Shown here: one piece after another, positions 15,216-24,100 of the stretch
How the letters are laid out: the number at the start of each line of letters is the position of its first letter
Numbering within the stretch: position 1 is the first letter of the stretch
DNA from: Pseudonocardia sp.
GTDB lineage: Bacteria; Actinomycetota; Actinomycetes; Mycobacteriales; Pseudonocardiaceae
DNA length: 46,439 bases
Direction: 5' to 3'
Assembly: GCA_029263115.1 (NCBI GenBank)
Contig: JAJCYC010000006.1
Span: 1 to 46,439 of the forward strand
Notes under the pieces: generated by a model
The model's database searches: none
Told to the model about the DNA's origin: nothing
What the model saw: only the letters and a program-made list of their open reading frames with translations
Translations under genes and position numbers: made by a program

Positions 15216-15312
15216 CACTCCGGTCTGTCCCACGGCGCTGTGTGCTGTCAGGCCGGTTTCTCGAGGCCGGCAAGCCGAAACTGCCAGATGATTGTGCTCG
15301 AGGATCTATCGG

Positions 15313-16545
15313 TTATGTATCTAGCCAGGCCGCGTCCATCACGGCTGCTGCCTTCGGATGTAGCTCGCCTCTCGCTACGTAGATGTCGGTGAGCGTGCTG
15401 ATCTTCGCGTGGCCGGTGAGATCGGCCTTCTGACGGTCGGTGAGCTCACCGGAGTCGTGCCAGATGGTGGCGGCCGTCTTGCGGAACGTGTGGCTGGTAA
15501 CCGGCCAGTCCATGCCGGCGGCCTTTCGGGCTTCGCGGATGTAGCCGGACATGTTGTTGGGGTCCTTCCAGGTCAAGCCGTCGCCGATGCTGCTGGAAGC
15601 GGGGAACACCGGAGCGTCCTTACCCGGGGCATCCCGAGCGGCGAGCATGGCTACGACGAACTGGGGGAGCGGAACGATTCGCAGCGAGGTTGCGGTCTTG
15701 CCGGCGTGCCGGTGCAGGCCCTTGCCCCGGTGTCGGACGATGTTGCCGGTGATGGCCACGATCGGCACCAGGCGGATGTCGTTGCAGTCGACGACTGGTA
15801 CGCCCTCCAGGTCGACGTCGTCCCAGCGCACGGCTAAGGCTTCTCCGATGCGGACTCCGGTACCGAGCATGAAGGTGACGATGTCGGGCAGGTCGCGCCG
15901 GCGGGCGTTCGCCTGAGCTCGAGATTCCTCGGGATCGTCGGATCGGCCGGTCATCCAGGCGAGGAAACGCTGACGTTCCTCTCGGGTGAGCGCTCGCGGC
16001 TTGCGGCCGCCGGCTTCGATGGGATCGAGGTGCTTGACGGGGTTGTTCGACATGGCCTCGTGCTGGATCGCCAGCCGGAAGATCAGCGACAACACGGTCC
16101 GGATGGTCTTGCGGGATTGGGCGCCCTGAGACGAGGCGAGTTCGGTGAAGAAGGTGTCGAGGCGGGGGACGGTGCACTCCCGCAGCCGCCACTGGCCCAT
16201 CGCGGGCAGGATCACTGAGTTCAGCCGCTGCCGGTAGGTGTCGGCGGTGGTCATCGTTCGGGTTCCCTCGGCGACCTGGGTGTTGAGCTTGGCCAGCCAC
16301 ATCTCGGCCGCCCGTTCGATGGTGTGCTCCCCGCGCAGCGGTGACTTCGGGCTGCCGGTCCGCGAGCGGATCTCGTCTTGCAGTGCGGTCAAGGCGATCG
16401 TCTTGGTCGGTCCCCGGCGCGCCAGCGTGCGAGTTACACCGTCGAAATCGCGGAACCGGCAGCGGGCGATGAAGCTTCGCTCGCCCGCCGGCTTGGTCAC
16501 CCGGATGCTGCCATGTGTACCCATGTTCAACGGTGGTCTTGCCAT
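15313..16545 (-). CDS. int: Tyrosine recombinase / phage-type integrase
   Basis: 410 residues, apparently intact. Seen: an N-terminal AP2-like DNA-arm domain (SIRVTKPAGERSFIARCRFR), a SAM-like core-binding domain (about 75-180, AAEMWLAKLNTQ), and the catalytic domain with Arg in GTGVRIGEALAVRW, SHTFRKT (His-x-x-Arg), TGHAK, and the nucleophile Tyr in LTDIYVARGE. It catalyses site-specific integration and excision. The ATG at 16545 lies about 105 bp from the 3' end of a tRNA gene on the same strand, the classic layout in which the tRNA 3' end is the attachment site. No excisionase or replication gene is seen beside it. Confidence 0.92.
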   Translation of the reverse strand: MARPPLNMGTHGSIRVTKPAGERSFIARCRFRDFDGVTRTLARRGPTKTIALTALQDEIRSRTGSPKSPLRGEHTIERAAEMWLAKLNTQVAEGTRTMTTADTYRQRLNSVILPAMGQWRLRECTVPRLDTFFTELASSQGAQSRKTIRTVLSLIFRLAIQHEAMSNNPVKHLDPIEAGGRKPRALTREERQRFLAWMTGRSDDPEESRAQANARRRDLPDIVTFMLGTGVRIGEALAVRWDDVDLEGVPVVDCNDIRLVPIVAITGNIVRHRGKGLHRHAGKTATSLRIVPLPQFVVAMLAARDAPGKDAPVFPASSSIGDGLTWKDPNNMSGYIREARKAAGMDWPVTSHTFRKTAATIWHDSGELTDRQKADLTGHAKISTLTDIYVARGELHPKAAAVMDAAWLDT

Positions 16546-16650
16546 CCGCAGCCGCCTCCGCTGTGAGCGTATCCGCGTCGTTTCCGCGCAGTTCGATCAC
16601 TAGACGGTAGCGTACGGGTCCGACACAAGGCTCTGAGCTGCAACTATGTG

Positions 16651-16725
16651 GGGCGGGTGGGGCTCGAACCCACGACCTGACGGATTATGAGTCCGCTGCT
16701 CTGACCAGCTGAGCTACCGCCCCTT
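16651..16725 (-). tRNA. tRNA with CAT anticodon (elongator Met or Ile2)
   Basis: The minus strand begins GGGGCGGTAGCTCAGCTGGT. The acceptor stem GGGGCGG pairs with CCGCCCC plus discriminator A; the anticodon loop is CTCATAA between GCGGA and TCCGT (one G-U pair); the T arm is GTGGG-TTCGAGC-CCCAC. The CCA end is not encoded. A CAT anticodon decodes Met or, if modified to lysidine, Ile AUA; sequence alone does not settle which. Its 3' end faces the integrase gene. Confidence 0.93.
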
Positions 16726-16837
16726 CGGCGCAGAGACTACCGGGACCACCTGATGCAGAGGCGGAAGTGGGCGCCCGCCGCGGCAGGGGTCACGACCCCG
16801 GCGACCGGTACCGGAGCCAGGCTGGTAGCAATGCCGG

Positions 16838-18601
16838 GTGCCCGAGAACCTCCAGGACCCGGTGGGGCTGGTGGCCGGCACCGAGGACTCCACCCCGCTG
16901 CAGTTCACCGTTGCGCTCCATCCGGAGCAGTACCTGCAGCTCGACGACGTGGTGGTCACCGTGCGGGGGGTGCCCGGGGTCGGGCCGGTGTCGACCGCCG
17001 GAGTGGTGACCCAGGTCCGGGCCCGGCATGAGGGCGCCAGTTTCGCCTCGGACGCGTTCCTGATCGGCGAGGGGGTGTTGCCCGCCCAGGTGCAGGAGAT
17101 CGCCGAGGTGGCCACCACCCGGGTGGACCCGGAGTGCTATGTGCCGCCGCGCCCCGGTGAACCCGTGCGGCGGGCCACCGGCGAGGAGCGGGCCCGCGCG
17201 CTGTACTTCGACCGGATGGACCACAAGGTGGCGGTGGGCCTGGGCCGCGACGGCGAGCCGATCTATCTGAACCTGGAGTTCCTGGACGGCACCCGCGGCG
17301 GGCACGTCTCGATCAGCGGCGTCTCCGGGGTGGCCACCAAGACCAGCTTCGCGCTGTTCCTGCTGCATTCGATCTTCCGTGGCGGGGCGCTGGGCAACCG
17401 CGCGGTGAACGCCAAGGCGCTGATCTTCAGTGTGAAGGGCGAGGACCTGCTGTTCCTCGACCACGCCAACCGCCGGCTCGCCGACCCCGAGGAGGGCCCC
17501 GAGCTCAGGGAGTGCTACGCCACGTTGGGGCTGCCGGCCGAGCCGTTCGCCTCGGCCGGGTTCTACGCCCCGCCGACCCCGGACGACCCGACCGGGCGCC
17601 CGCACGTCACCGGGCGGACCAGCGGGATCACCCCGTTCTGGTGGACGCTGAACGAGTTCTGCGCGCTGGAGTTGCTGCGCTACGCGTTCGCCGACGCCGA
17701 GGACGAGCGCAACCAGTACACCTCGGTGATCCACCAGGTGGCCACCCGTCTGCGGTTCGAGGCGCTGCCGGTCGGTTTCGACGGGGCGGTCGCCATCGAG
17801 GGCCGGCACCTGCGCAGCTACGACCAGCTCGTGGAGTTCCTCTCGGAGAAGCTCACCGACGAGGACGCGGCCGTGCGGGCGCCGTGGGCCGGTCCGGTCA
17901 CCGGCACCGGCACGATCAACGCGTTCCTGCGCCGGCTGCGGTCCAGCCTGAAAGCGCTGCGCACCGTCGTGCGCGGCGACCTGCCGGACACCCCGGGCCG
18001 GCGGATCAGTACCGAGGGCCAGCAGGTGACGGTGGTAGACCTGCACAACCTCCCGGAGCGGGCGCAGCGGTTCGTGGTGGGTGTGGTGCTCGCCGCCGAG
18101 ACCGCCCGCAAGGAGGCCGCGGGTCCGGGCGGGCTGCTGTTCACCATGATCGACGAGCTGAACAAGTACGCCCCGCGCGAGGGCACCAGCCCGATCAAGG
18201 AAGTGCTGCTGGACATCGCCGAACGTGGCCGCTCGCTCGGCATCATCCTGATCGGCGCCCAGCAGACCGCCAGCGAGGTGGAGCGCCGGATCGTGGCCAA
18301 CTCGTCGGTGAAGGTGGTCGGCCGGTTGGACCCGGCGGAGGCAGGGCGGCCCGAGTACGGGTTCCTGCCGGCCACCCAGCGCGGCCGGGCCACCCTCGCC
18401 CGGCCGGGCACCATGTTCGTCTCCCAACCGGAGATCCCGGTGCCGCTCGCGGTGGAGTTCCCGTTCCCGGCCTGGGCCACCCGGCTGTCGGAGAGCGCGG
18501 GGCCCCCGGTGGGGCCGTCCACGGGCAACGGCGCCGTGGCGTCGGTCCAGTCCTCGGCCCTGCACCGGCTGCCGCCGGTGCACAACGACCCGCCGTTCTA
18601 G
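16838..18601 (+). CDS. HerA-like DNA-translocating ATPase
   Basis: 587 residues. Seen: an N-terminal beta-rich HAS-barrel-like region (about 1-110), then an FtsK/HerA-type ATPase core with a P-loop-like SGVSGVATKTS (Lys168), a Walker B-like MIDELNKY (Asp439-Glu440), and GIILIGAQQTASEVERRIVA, typical of the HerA hexameric helicase/translocase family. The P-loop is non-canonical: no Gly precedes the Lys and the loop seems one residue longer than GxxxxGK(T/S). HerA partners with the NurA nuclease and Mre11-Rad50 in DNA end resection in archaea; homologues of all three lie 1.4-6.5 kb downstream. The start is the GTG at 16838, with no clear ribosome site. Confidence 0.82.
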   Translation: MPENLQDPVGLVAGTEDSTPLQFTVALHPEQYLQLDDVVVTVRGVPGVGPVSTAGVVTQVRARHEGASFASDAFLIGEGVLPAQVQEIAEVATTRVDPECYVPPRPGEPVRRATGEERARALYFDRMDHKVAVGLGRDGEPIYLNLEFLDGTRGGHVSISGVSGVATKTSFALFLLHSIFRGGALGNRAVNAKALIFSVKGEDLLFLDHANRRLADPEEGPELRECYATLGLPAEPFASAGFYAPPTPDDPTGRPHVTGRTSGITPFWWTLNEFCALELLRYAFADAEDERNQYTSVIHQVATRLRFEALPVGFDGAVAIEGRHLRSYDQLVEFLSEKLTDEDAAVRAPWAGPVTGTGTINAFLRRLRSSLKALRTVVRGDLPDTPGRRISTEGQQVTVVDLHNLPERAQRFVVGVVLAAETARKEAAGPGGLLFTMIDELNKYAPREGTSPIKEVLLDIAERGRSLGIILIGAQQTASEVERRIVANSSVKVVGRLDPAEAGRPEYGFLPATQRGRATLARPGTMFVSQPEIPVPLAVEFPFPAWATRLSESAGPPVGPSTGNGAVASVQSSALHRLPPVHNDPPF

Positions 18602-18858
18602 TGCCTCGGGGTTCGGGTACCCGGGGGCTGCCCGTCGCAGGGGTGGACCGGGTGCGTGGGTCCTGGGTCGTCGCCCTGGTCACCGACGCCGGGGAGGTCA
18701 GCTGGTCCCACTGCGCCGGAGCCCGGGAGGTGCTCGCGGGCCCGGTGGACCGGGTCAGCGGCCGAAGTCGACGGACGCGGCGGGGTCCTGCTGGATCTCC
18801 AGCCTGGTGGGACGCCTGCGCCCCGGTCATCTCCTCGACGGCGCCGACGACCGCGTAG
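18601..18858 (+). pseudogene. Truncated DUF429-like ORF
   Basis: A GTG at 18601 shares its first base with the HerA stop (TAGTG). The first 45 or so codons (VAGVDRVRGSWVVALVTDAG) resemble the RNase H-like start of DUF429 proteins (GVDGCRGGWV). The similarity ends at about 18735; the rest is Arg/Pro-rich and antisense to an SDR scrap. DUF429 proteins are about 200-250 residues, so this is a remnant, although it may still be translated by coupling to HerA. Confidence 0.5.
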
Positions 18859-18917
18859 CCCGCGTTGTTGACCACGGTGTCCACCGGTCCGGACCGCAAA
18901 AATGTCCGGATGATCAC
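18800..18917 (-). pseudogene. Short-chain dehydrogenase fragment
   Basis: The minus-strand reading GPVDTVVNNAGYAVVGAVEE matches the NNAG strand region of SDR oxidoreductases (G-VDVLVNNAGY---G--EE). Neither the Rossmann start nor the Tyr-Lys active site is present nearby. It is a second, independent SDR scrap after the one at 15.1 kb. The rest of 18735-19014 holds nothing else I recognise. Confidence 0.6.
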
Positions 18918-19014
18918 GTCCTCGACGTCGGCCGGCCGGGTGAGTCGAGGGTCTCGGCGGCCATTCGATCGGAGACCGGCGCCGGAGGAACCGCGGGTGG
19001 CCCAGCGGCCCGGC

Positions 19015-19797
19015 TCAGGTCGGGCCGAGAAGCGGGACCCGGGCCCGGGCGGCGTCGACCACGTTGGTGTCGATCTCCCCGATCAGCATCCCGGGTTCGC
19101 CGCCGAGTCGGGCCCGGGCCGCGCCCCAGGGGTCGGCGAGCACGCTGCGGCCGATACCCAACGGTGCCCTGCCGCACGGCGGGGCCCAGGCCTGGTCGCA
19201 GGCCAGCAGCCAGGCCTGGGCGTCCGCCGCGCGGGCCCGGGTGAGCAGGTCCCACTGCTCGGCCTTGCCCGGGCCCTCGCCCCAGCTGGCCGGCAGCACG
19301 ACCAGGGTCGCGCCGGCCCGGGCGAGCCCGGTGAACTGGTCGGCGAACCGCACGTCGTAGCAGGTGGCCAGCCCGACGGTCACCCCGTCCACCGGCACCG
19401 TGACCAGCTCGTCCCCGGGCGCGACCGTGTCGGACTCGCGCACGCCGAACGCATCGTAGAGGTGGATCTTCCGGTATCGGGCCAGGTCGCCGTCCGGACC
19501 GACCACCAGCAGCGTGTTGTACACCCGCCCGTCCGGCGCGGGTTCGAACATGCCGACCACCGCGGTGATCCGGTGCTCGCGAGCCGCCGCCCGGACCGCC
19601 CCGGCCCACGGGCCGTCCAGTGGCTCGGCCGCGACGGCCAGGTCGGACCCGAAGCAGGTCATGCTGGCCTCGGGGGTGACCACCAGCCGGGCGCCCCGCT
19701 CGGCGGCCGCCGCGACGGCCGCGACGACCTGGTCGCGATTGGCGGCCGGGTCGGGGCCGCAGGCCAGCTGGGCGGCGGCGACGGTCAGTGTGGTCAC
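19015..19797 (-). CDS. Carbon-nitrogen hydrolase (nitrilase superfamily)
   Basis: 260 residues from the GTG at 19797 (GGGGAG upstream). The Glu-Lys-Cys triad is visible: Glu in VVTPEASM, Lys in YRKIHLYDAFG, Cys in GLATCYDVRFADQF. The YRKIHLYDAFG motif recalls omega-amidase/deaminated-glutathione amidase (Nit1-type) members, which hydrolyse small amides; the exact substrate is not determined. It is cytosolic. It lies on the opposite strand between herA and sbcD, splitting that functional set, and appears coupled to a 39-codon ORF just upstream. Confidence 0.87.
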   Translation of the reverse strand: MTTLTVAAAQLACGPDPAANRDQVVAAVAAAAERGARLVVTPEASMTCFGSDLAVAAEPLDGPWAGAVRAAAREHRITAVVGMFEPAPDGRVYNTLLVVGPDGDLARYRKIHLYDAFGVRESDTVAPGDELVTVPVDGVTVGLATCYDVRFADQFTGLARAGATLVVLPASWGEGPGKAEQWDLLTRARAADAQAWLLACDQAWAPPCGRAPLGIGRSVLADPWGAARARLGGEPGMLIGEIDTNVVDAARARVPLLGPT

Positions 19798-19913
19798 GGA
19801 TGCTCCCCGGGGCGGTGGCGCCGGACGGTGTCCTCGAAGTCGGCGAACAGCGACTCCAGTTCGGTGACCGGCCTCCGGGGGGACAGTAGCTGCCAGCCGG
19901 TGCGGATGGTCAT
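19794..19913 (-). CDS. Possible 39-aa protein coupled to the nitrilase gene
   Basis: An ATG at 19913 opens a short frame beginning MTIRTGWQLLSPRRP, with an acidic helix (TELESLFADFEDTV) and a basic end. Its TGA overlaps the GTG of the nitrilase gene (GTGA), the arrangement used by real coupled genes across this window. No strong ribosome site is visible. It may be a small regulatory protein, a leader peptide or chance. It also covers most of the gap before the divergent sbcD. Confidence 0.4.
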   Translation of the reverse strand: MTIRTGWQLLSPRRPVTELESLFADFEDTVRRHRPGEHP

Positions 19914-19983
19914 GCCCGGGACGGGGGTCCGTGGTGAGGCCGCCTCGGAACCCGTCGGAGGTGGCGCCTACCGTGGTCGGCTG

Positions 19984-21153
19984 ATGAAGCTGCTGCACAC
20001 CTCCGACTGGCACGTCGGAAAGACGCTCAAGGGCCACAGCCGGTTGGCCGAGCAGGAATCGGTGCTGCGCGAGATCGTCGCGGTGGCCCGCGCCGAGCAG
20101 CCGGACCTGGTGCTGGTCGCCGGCGACCTCTACGACAGCGCGGCGCCCGGCGCGGCCGCCCAGCAGCTGGTGGTGCGGGCCCTGCTGGCGCTGGCCGGGA
20201 TCGGCGCCCGGGTGGTGGCGATCGCCGGCAACCACGACCACGGACCCACCCTCGATGCCTACCGCCCGCTGGCCGGCGCCTCCGGGATCACCCTGGTCGG
20301 GTCCTACCGGCCGGCCGCCCAAGGCGGGTTGATCGAGTTCGAGGCGCGTTCAACCGGGGAGCCGGTCCGGCTGGCGGTGCTCCCTTTCCTGTCCCAGCGC
20401 TTCGCGGTGCGCGCCGCCGAGCTGGTCGCCGCCACCCCGGCGGAGAACGCCGGCCGCTACGACCAGCAGGTCCGCGACGTGCTCGACGAGCTGACCGTCG
20501 GCTTCGGCGACGACTCGGTCAACCTGGTGATGGCGCACCTGACGGTGACCGGAGGGGCGTTCGGCGGCGGTGAGCGGATGGCCCAGTCGATCTTCGAGTA
20601 CCACGTGCCGGCCACCGTGTTCCCGGCGCACACGCACTACGTCGCGCTCGGTCACCTGCACCGCCGGCAGAGCCTGCCCGCGCCGTGCCCGGTGCACTAC
20701 TGCGGGGCGCCGCTGGCGGTCGACTTCGGCGAGCAGGACAACACCGCCGCGGTGTGCCTGGTGGAGGCCGCCCCGGGAGTGCCGGCGAAGGTCCGGGACG
20801 TCCCGATCACCGCCGGACGGCGGCTGCGCACCCTGCGCGGCAGCGTCGACGAGCTGGCCGCGCGGGCGGGCGAGGTGGGCGATGCGCTGCTGCGGGTGTG
20901 GGTCCGCGAACCGGCGCGGGCCGGGCTGCGGGAGCGGGTGCTGGAGCTGCTGCCGAACGCGCTGGAGATCCGGATCGACCCCGACTTCGCCGGCCCGGTC
21001 ACCGGGTCACGCCCGGCCGGCGGGACCGGCGGCGTGGAGCGGTCGCCCGGTGAGCTGTTCGGTGACTACTGCGCGACGCAGGGGATGGCCGACCGTCGGG
21101 TCGAGGCCCTGTTCGCGCGGTTGCACGACGAGGTCACCGGAGGTCCGGACTAG
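19984..21153 (+). CDS. sbcD: SbcD/Mre11-type nuclease subunit
   Basis: 389 residues. All metallophosphoesterase motifs are present: SDWHVGKT (Asp8, His10), GDLYD (Asp48), GNHD (Asn83-His84-Asp85), MAHLTV and GHLHRR, so two-metal (Mn2+) nuclease activity is expected. The C-terminal 90 residues are the capping and Rad50-binding region. With SbcC it opens hairpins and processes double-strand breaks and blocked ends. The ATG at 19984 is the usual MKLLHTSDWH start; the long upstream open frame is not similar. The stop is directly adjacent to the sbcC ATG. Confidence 0.94.
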   Translation: MKLLHTSDWHVGKTLKGHSRLAEQESVLREIVAVARAEQPDLVLVAGDLYDSAAPGAAAQQLVVRALLALAGIGARVVAIAGNHDHGPTLDAYRPLAGASGITLVGSYRPAAQGGLIEFEARSTGEPVRLAVLPFLSQRFAVRAAELVAATPAENAGRYDQQVRDVLDELTVGFGDDSVNLVMAHLTVTGGAFGGGERMAQSIFEYHVPATVFPAHTHYVALGHLHRRQSLPAPCPVHYCGAPLAVDFGEQDNTAAVCLVEAAPGVPAKVRDVPITAGRRLRTLRGSVDELAARAGEVGDALLRVWVREPARAGLRERVLELLPNALEIRIDPDFAGPVTGSRPAGGTGGVERSPGELFGDYCATQGMADRRVEALFARLHDEVTGGPD

Positions 21154-24100
21154 ATGCGCCCGATCCAGCTGGATCTGCACGGCTTCGCCGCCTTCCGGGA
21201 ACCCACCCGGGTCGACTTCGCCGGGGCGGAGTACTTCGCGCTGGTCGGGCCCACCGGGTCCGGCAAGTCCACGGTGATCGACGCGATGACGTTCGCCCTG
21301 TACGGCTCGGTGCCCCGCTGGGACGACCGGAAGATCGTGCACCTGGCGCTCGCGCCGACCGCCACCCGGGGGACCGTTCGGCTGGTGTTCGAGGTCGGCG
21401 CCACCCGCTACGTGGTCGCCCGCGAGCTTCGGCGCGGGGCCAACGACAAGGTGACGGTGCGCAACGCCCGGCTCGAGCGGCTGCTGGACCCGGCCGACCC
21501 GGAGGGCGAGACCGAGCCGGTCGCCACCGAGTCCGGCGTCAGCAGGCACGTCGAGGAACTGCTCGGGCTGCCGTTCGACCAGTTCTGCCAGTGCGTGGTG
21601 CTCCCGCAGGGCGACTTCGCCGCGTTCCTGCACGCCAAACCCGCCGACCGGCAGGAGACCCTGACCCGCATCCTCGGGTTGGGGATCTACCGGTCCATCC
21701 AGCAGCGGGCCGGCACCGAGGCAGCCACCGCGCGGCAGCGGGCCGAGGTCATCACCGGCGAACTGGGCCGCTACACCGACGCGGACCAGGCGGCGCTCGA
21801 CGCAGCCTGGCGCCGGGCCGACGCGCTGTCCGCGCTGGCCGAGCGGGTGGCCGTCGCGGTGCCGGCCCTGGCCGACGCCGAGCGGTCCGCCCTCGAGGCC
21901 ACCCGGGCGGCCGAGCGGGTGCGCACCGAGATCGGCGTGCTCGCCGGGTTGCGCCCGCCGGTCGGGCTCGCCGCGCTGGCCGCCGACGCCCGGCTGGTCG
22001 GTGAGCGGGTCGGCGCGGCACGGGCCGTCGTGACCGCGGCCGAAGCGGCAGACACCGGGGCGCGCGCCGCGCTGGCCGCCGCGCCCGATCCCGGCCCGTT
22101 GCGGCAGCTGCGCCGCGACCACGCCGAACTGACCGGGCTGCGGGCCGAAGGCCCCGGGCTGGGCGCCGCGCTCGCCCGGGCCCGGGACGCGGTCGTCGCC
22201 GCGCACACCCGGACCGCTGCCGCCGCCGCCGCGCTGGACGGCGCCCGCGCCGCCGAAGCCGCGGCGGCCACCGCGCGCGACACCGTGCACGCCGAGGCGG
22301 CCCGGCTCGCCGACGAGCTGGCCCGGCTGGCCGTCATCCGGATGCCCACCGAGGTGACCGGGCTGACCGGCGAGCTGAGCGCGGCGGCCGAGCGGTCGGC
22401 CGGGGCCCGGGCGGCCGCTGCGGCGGCCGAGGACACCGTCGACCAGGCCCGCGTCGACCAGGCCGGCGCCGCCCGCGCGCTGACCGCCGCCCGCGCCGAG
22501 CTCGACCAACTCGTCCGCCTCGACCAGGCCGCCGCGCTGCGCGCCGAACTGGTCGCCGGCCACGACTGCCCGGTATGCGAGCAGCCGGTGCGCGTCGTGC
22601 CGCCGATCCCCACCACCAGCGAGCTTCCGGCGGCGCGGCAGGTGCTGGCCACCGCCACCGTCGAGCACGACCGGCTGGCTGCGGCCGTGGACGATGCCAC
22701 CGCGGCGCTGGCCGGGGCACGGGTCGCCGCGCAGCGGGCCGACGTCGCGCACACCGAACTGGTCGCCCGGGTGCAGCGGCTGGCCGCCGACCTGCGCGCG
22801 GCCCGGGATCCGCTGGTGGCGCTCGGCGCACCCGCATCGGGCACCGACCTGATGGAGTCGTGGACCGAGCTTGTCGGCTGGACCGGATCCGCCGCGGCGG
22901 AACGGTCCCGGCAACTGGCCGGGCTCGACCGGGACGGCGCCGACGCGGCCCACACCAGCGCGGTGCGGGCCGTGCGGGAGGCGGCCGGGGCCGTGGAGAG
23001 GTGTCGCGGCGCGGAGACCGGGGCGGTGCGCGCCGAGCACGACGCTCGGCGGGCCGCCGAGCGCGCCGAGACCCGGTCGGTCGAGCTGGTTGCGGCGCTG
23101 GCCGGTGCGCCCACCGACGCCGAGGCCGCCGACCGGCTCGACGAGCTGGCCGAGCTCAGGGTGCGTGCGACCGCCGCCGACACCGCCCTGCGCGACGCCC
23201 GGGCCAGGCTGACCGAGGCCGCGTCCGGGGCCGAGCGGGTCGGCGCGGCGCTGCGCACGGGGTGGCGGGAGCTGGACGCCGCGCGGGATCCGCTGGTCGG
23301 GCTGGGCGCCCCGGCGCTCGACGACCAGGCCATCGCCGGCCGCCGGGCGGAGGCCGCCGGCGCGGCCGCCGCGCTGGTCGACGGGTGGCGGGCGCTCACC
23401 GACTGGGCCGCGCGCGTGGCGGGGGAACGCCGGGCCGGGCTGCCGGCGGCCGAGGCCGCCGTGCGCGCCGCCGCTGCCGCGGTGTCCGCGGCCGAGCAGT
23501 CGTTGATCGGCGACCTGCGGGCGCACGAGCTGCGACTCGGCGACGGCCGTCCGTTGGCCGCCGAGGCGCCGGTGCTGGTCGCCGCCGCCTACGCGCGGGC
23601 CCGGGCCGGTGCCGAACGGCTGGCGGAGCGGTGGGACGAGGCGCGACGGTTGGCGGAGCAGCACGACGACGCCCAGCAGGCCCACCAGGTGGCGACCACG
23701 CTGGCCCGGTTGCTGCGTAGCAACGAGTTCCCGCGCTGGCTGGTGGCCTCGGCGCTGGACACCCTGGTCGCCGATGCCTCGAGCCGCCTCGCCGAACTCT
23801 CCGGCGGACAGTTCGAGCTCACCCACGAGGCGGGCGAGTTCCTGGTGGTCGACCACGCCGACGCGGACACCCGCCGGCCGGTCAAGACGCTGTCCGGCGG
23901 CGAGACGTTCCAGGCCAGCCTCGCGCTCGCGCTGGCGCTGTCCGAGCAGCTGTCCACCCTGGCCGCTGCCGGCGCCGCCCGGCTGGACTCGATCTTCCTG
24001 GACGAGGGGTTCGGCACCCTGGACGAGGCCAACCTGGAGATCGTCGCCGCGACGCTGGAGAACCTGGCCGCGGTCGGAGACCGGATGGTCGGGGTGGTCA

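Noticed and set aside
1-16600. A second copy of the tRNA 3' end as the other attachment site of an integrated element.
   Set aside because: I looked for a repeat of the GGTTCGAGCCCCACCCGCCC-type end and saw none, so no att pair is annotated; a short or diverged repeat could have been missed.
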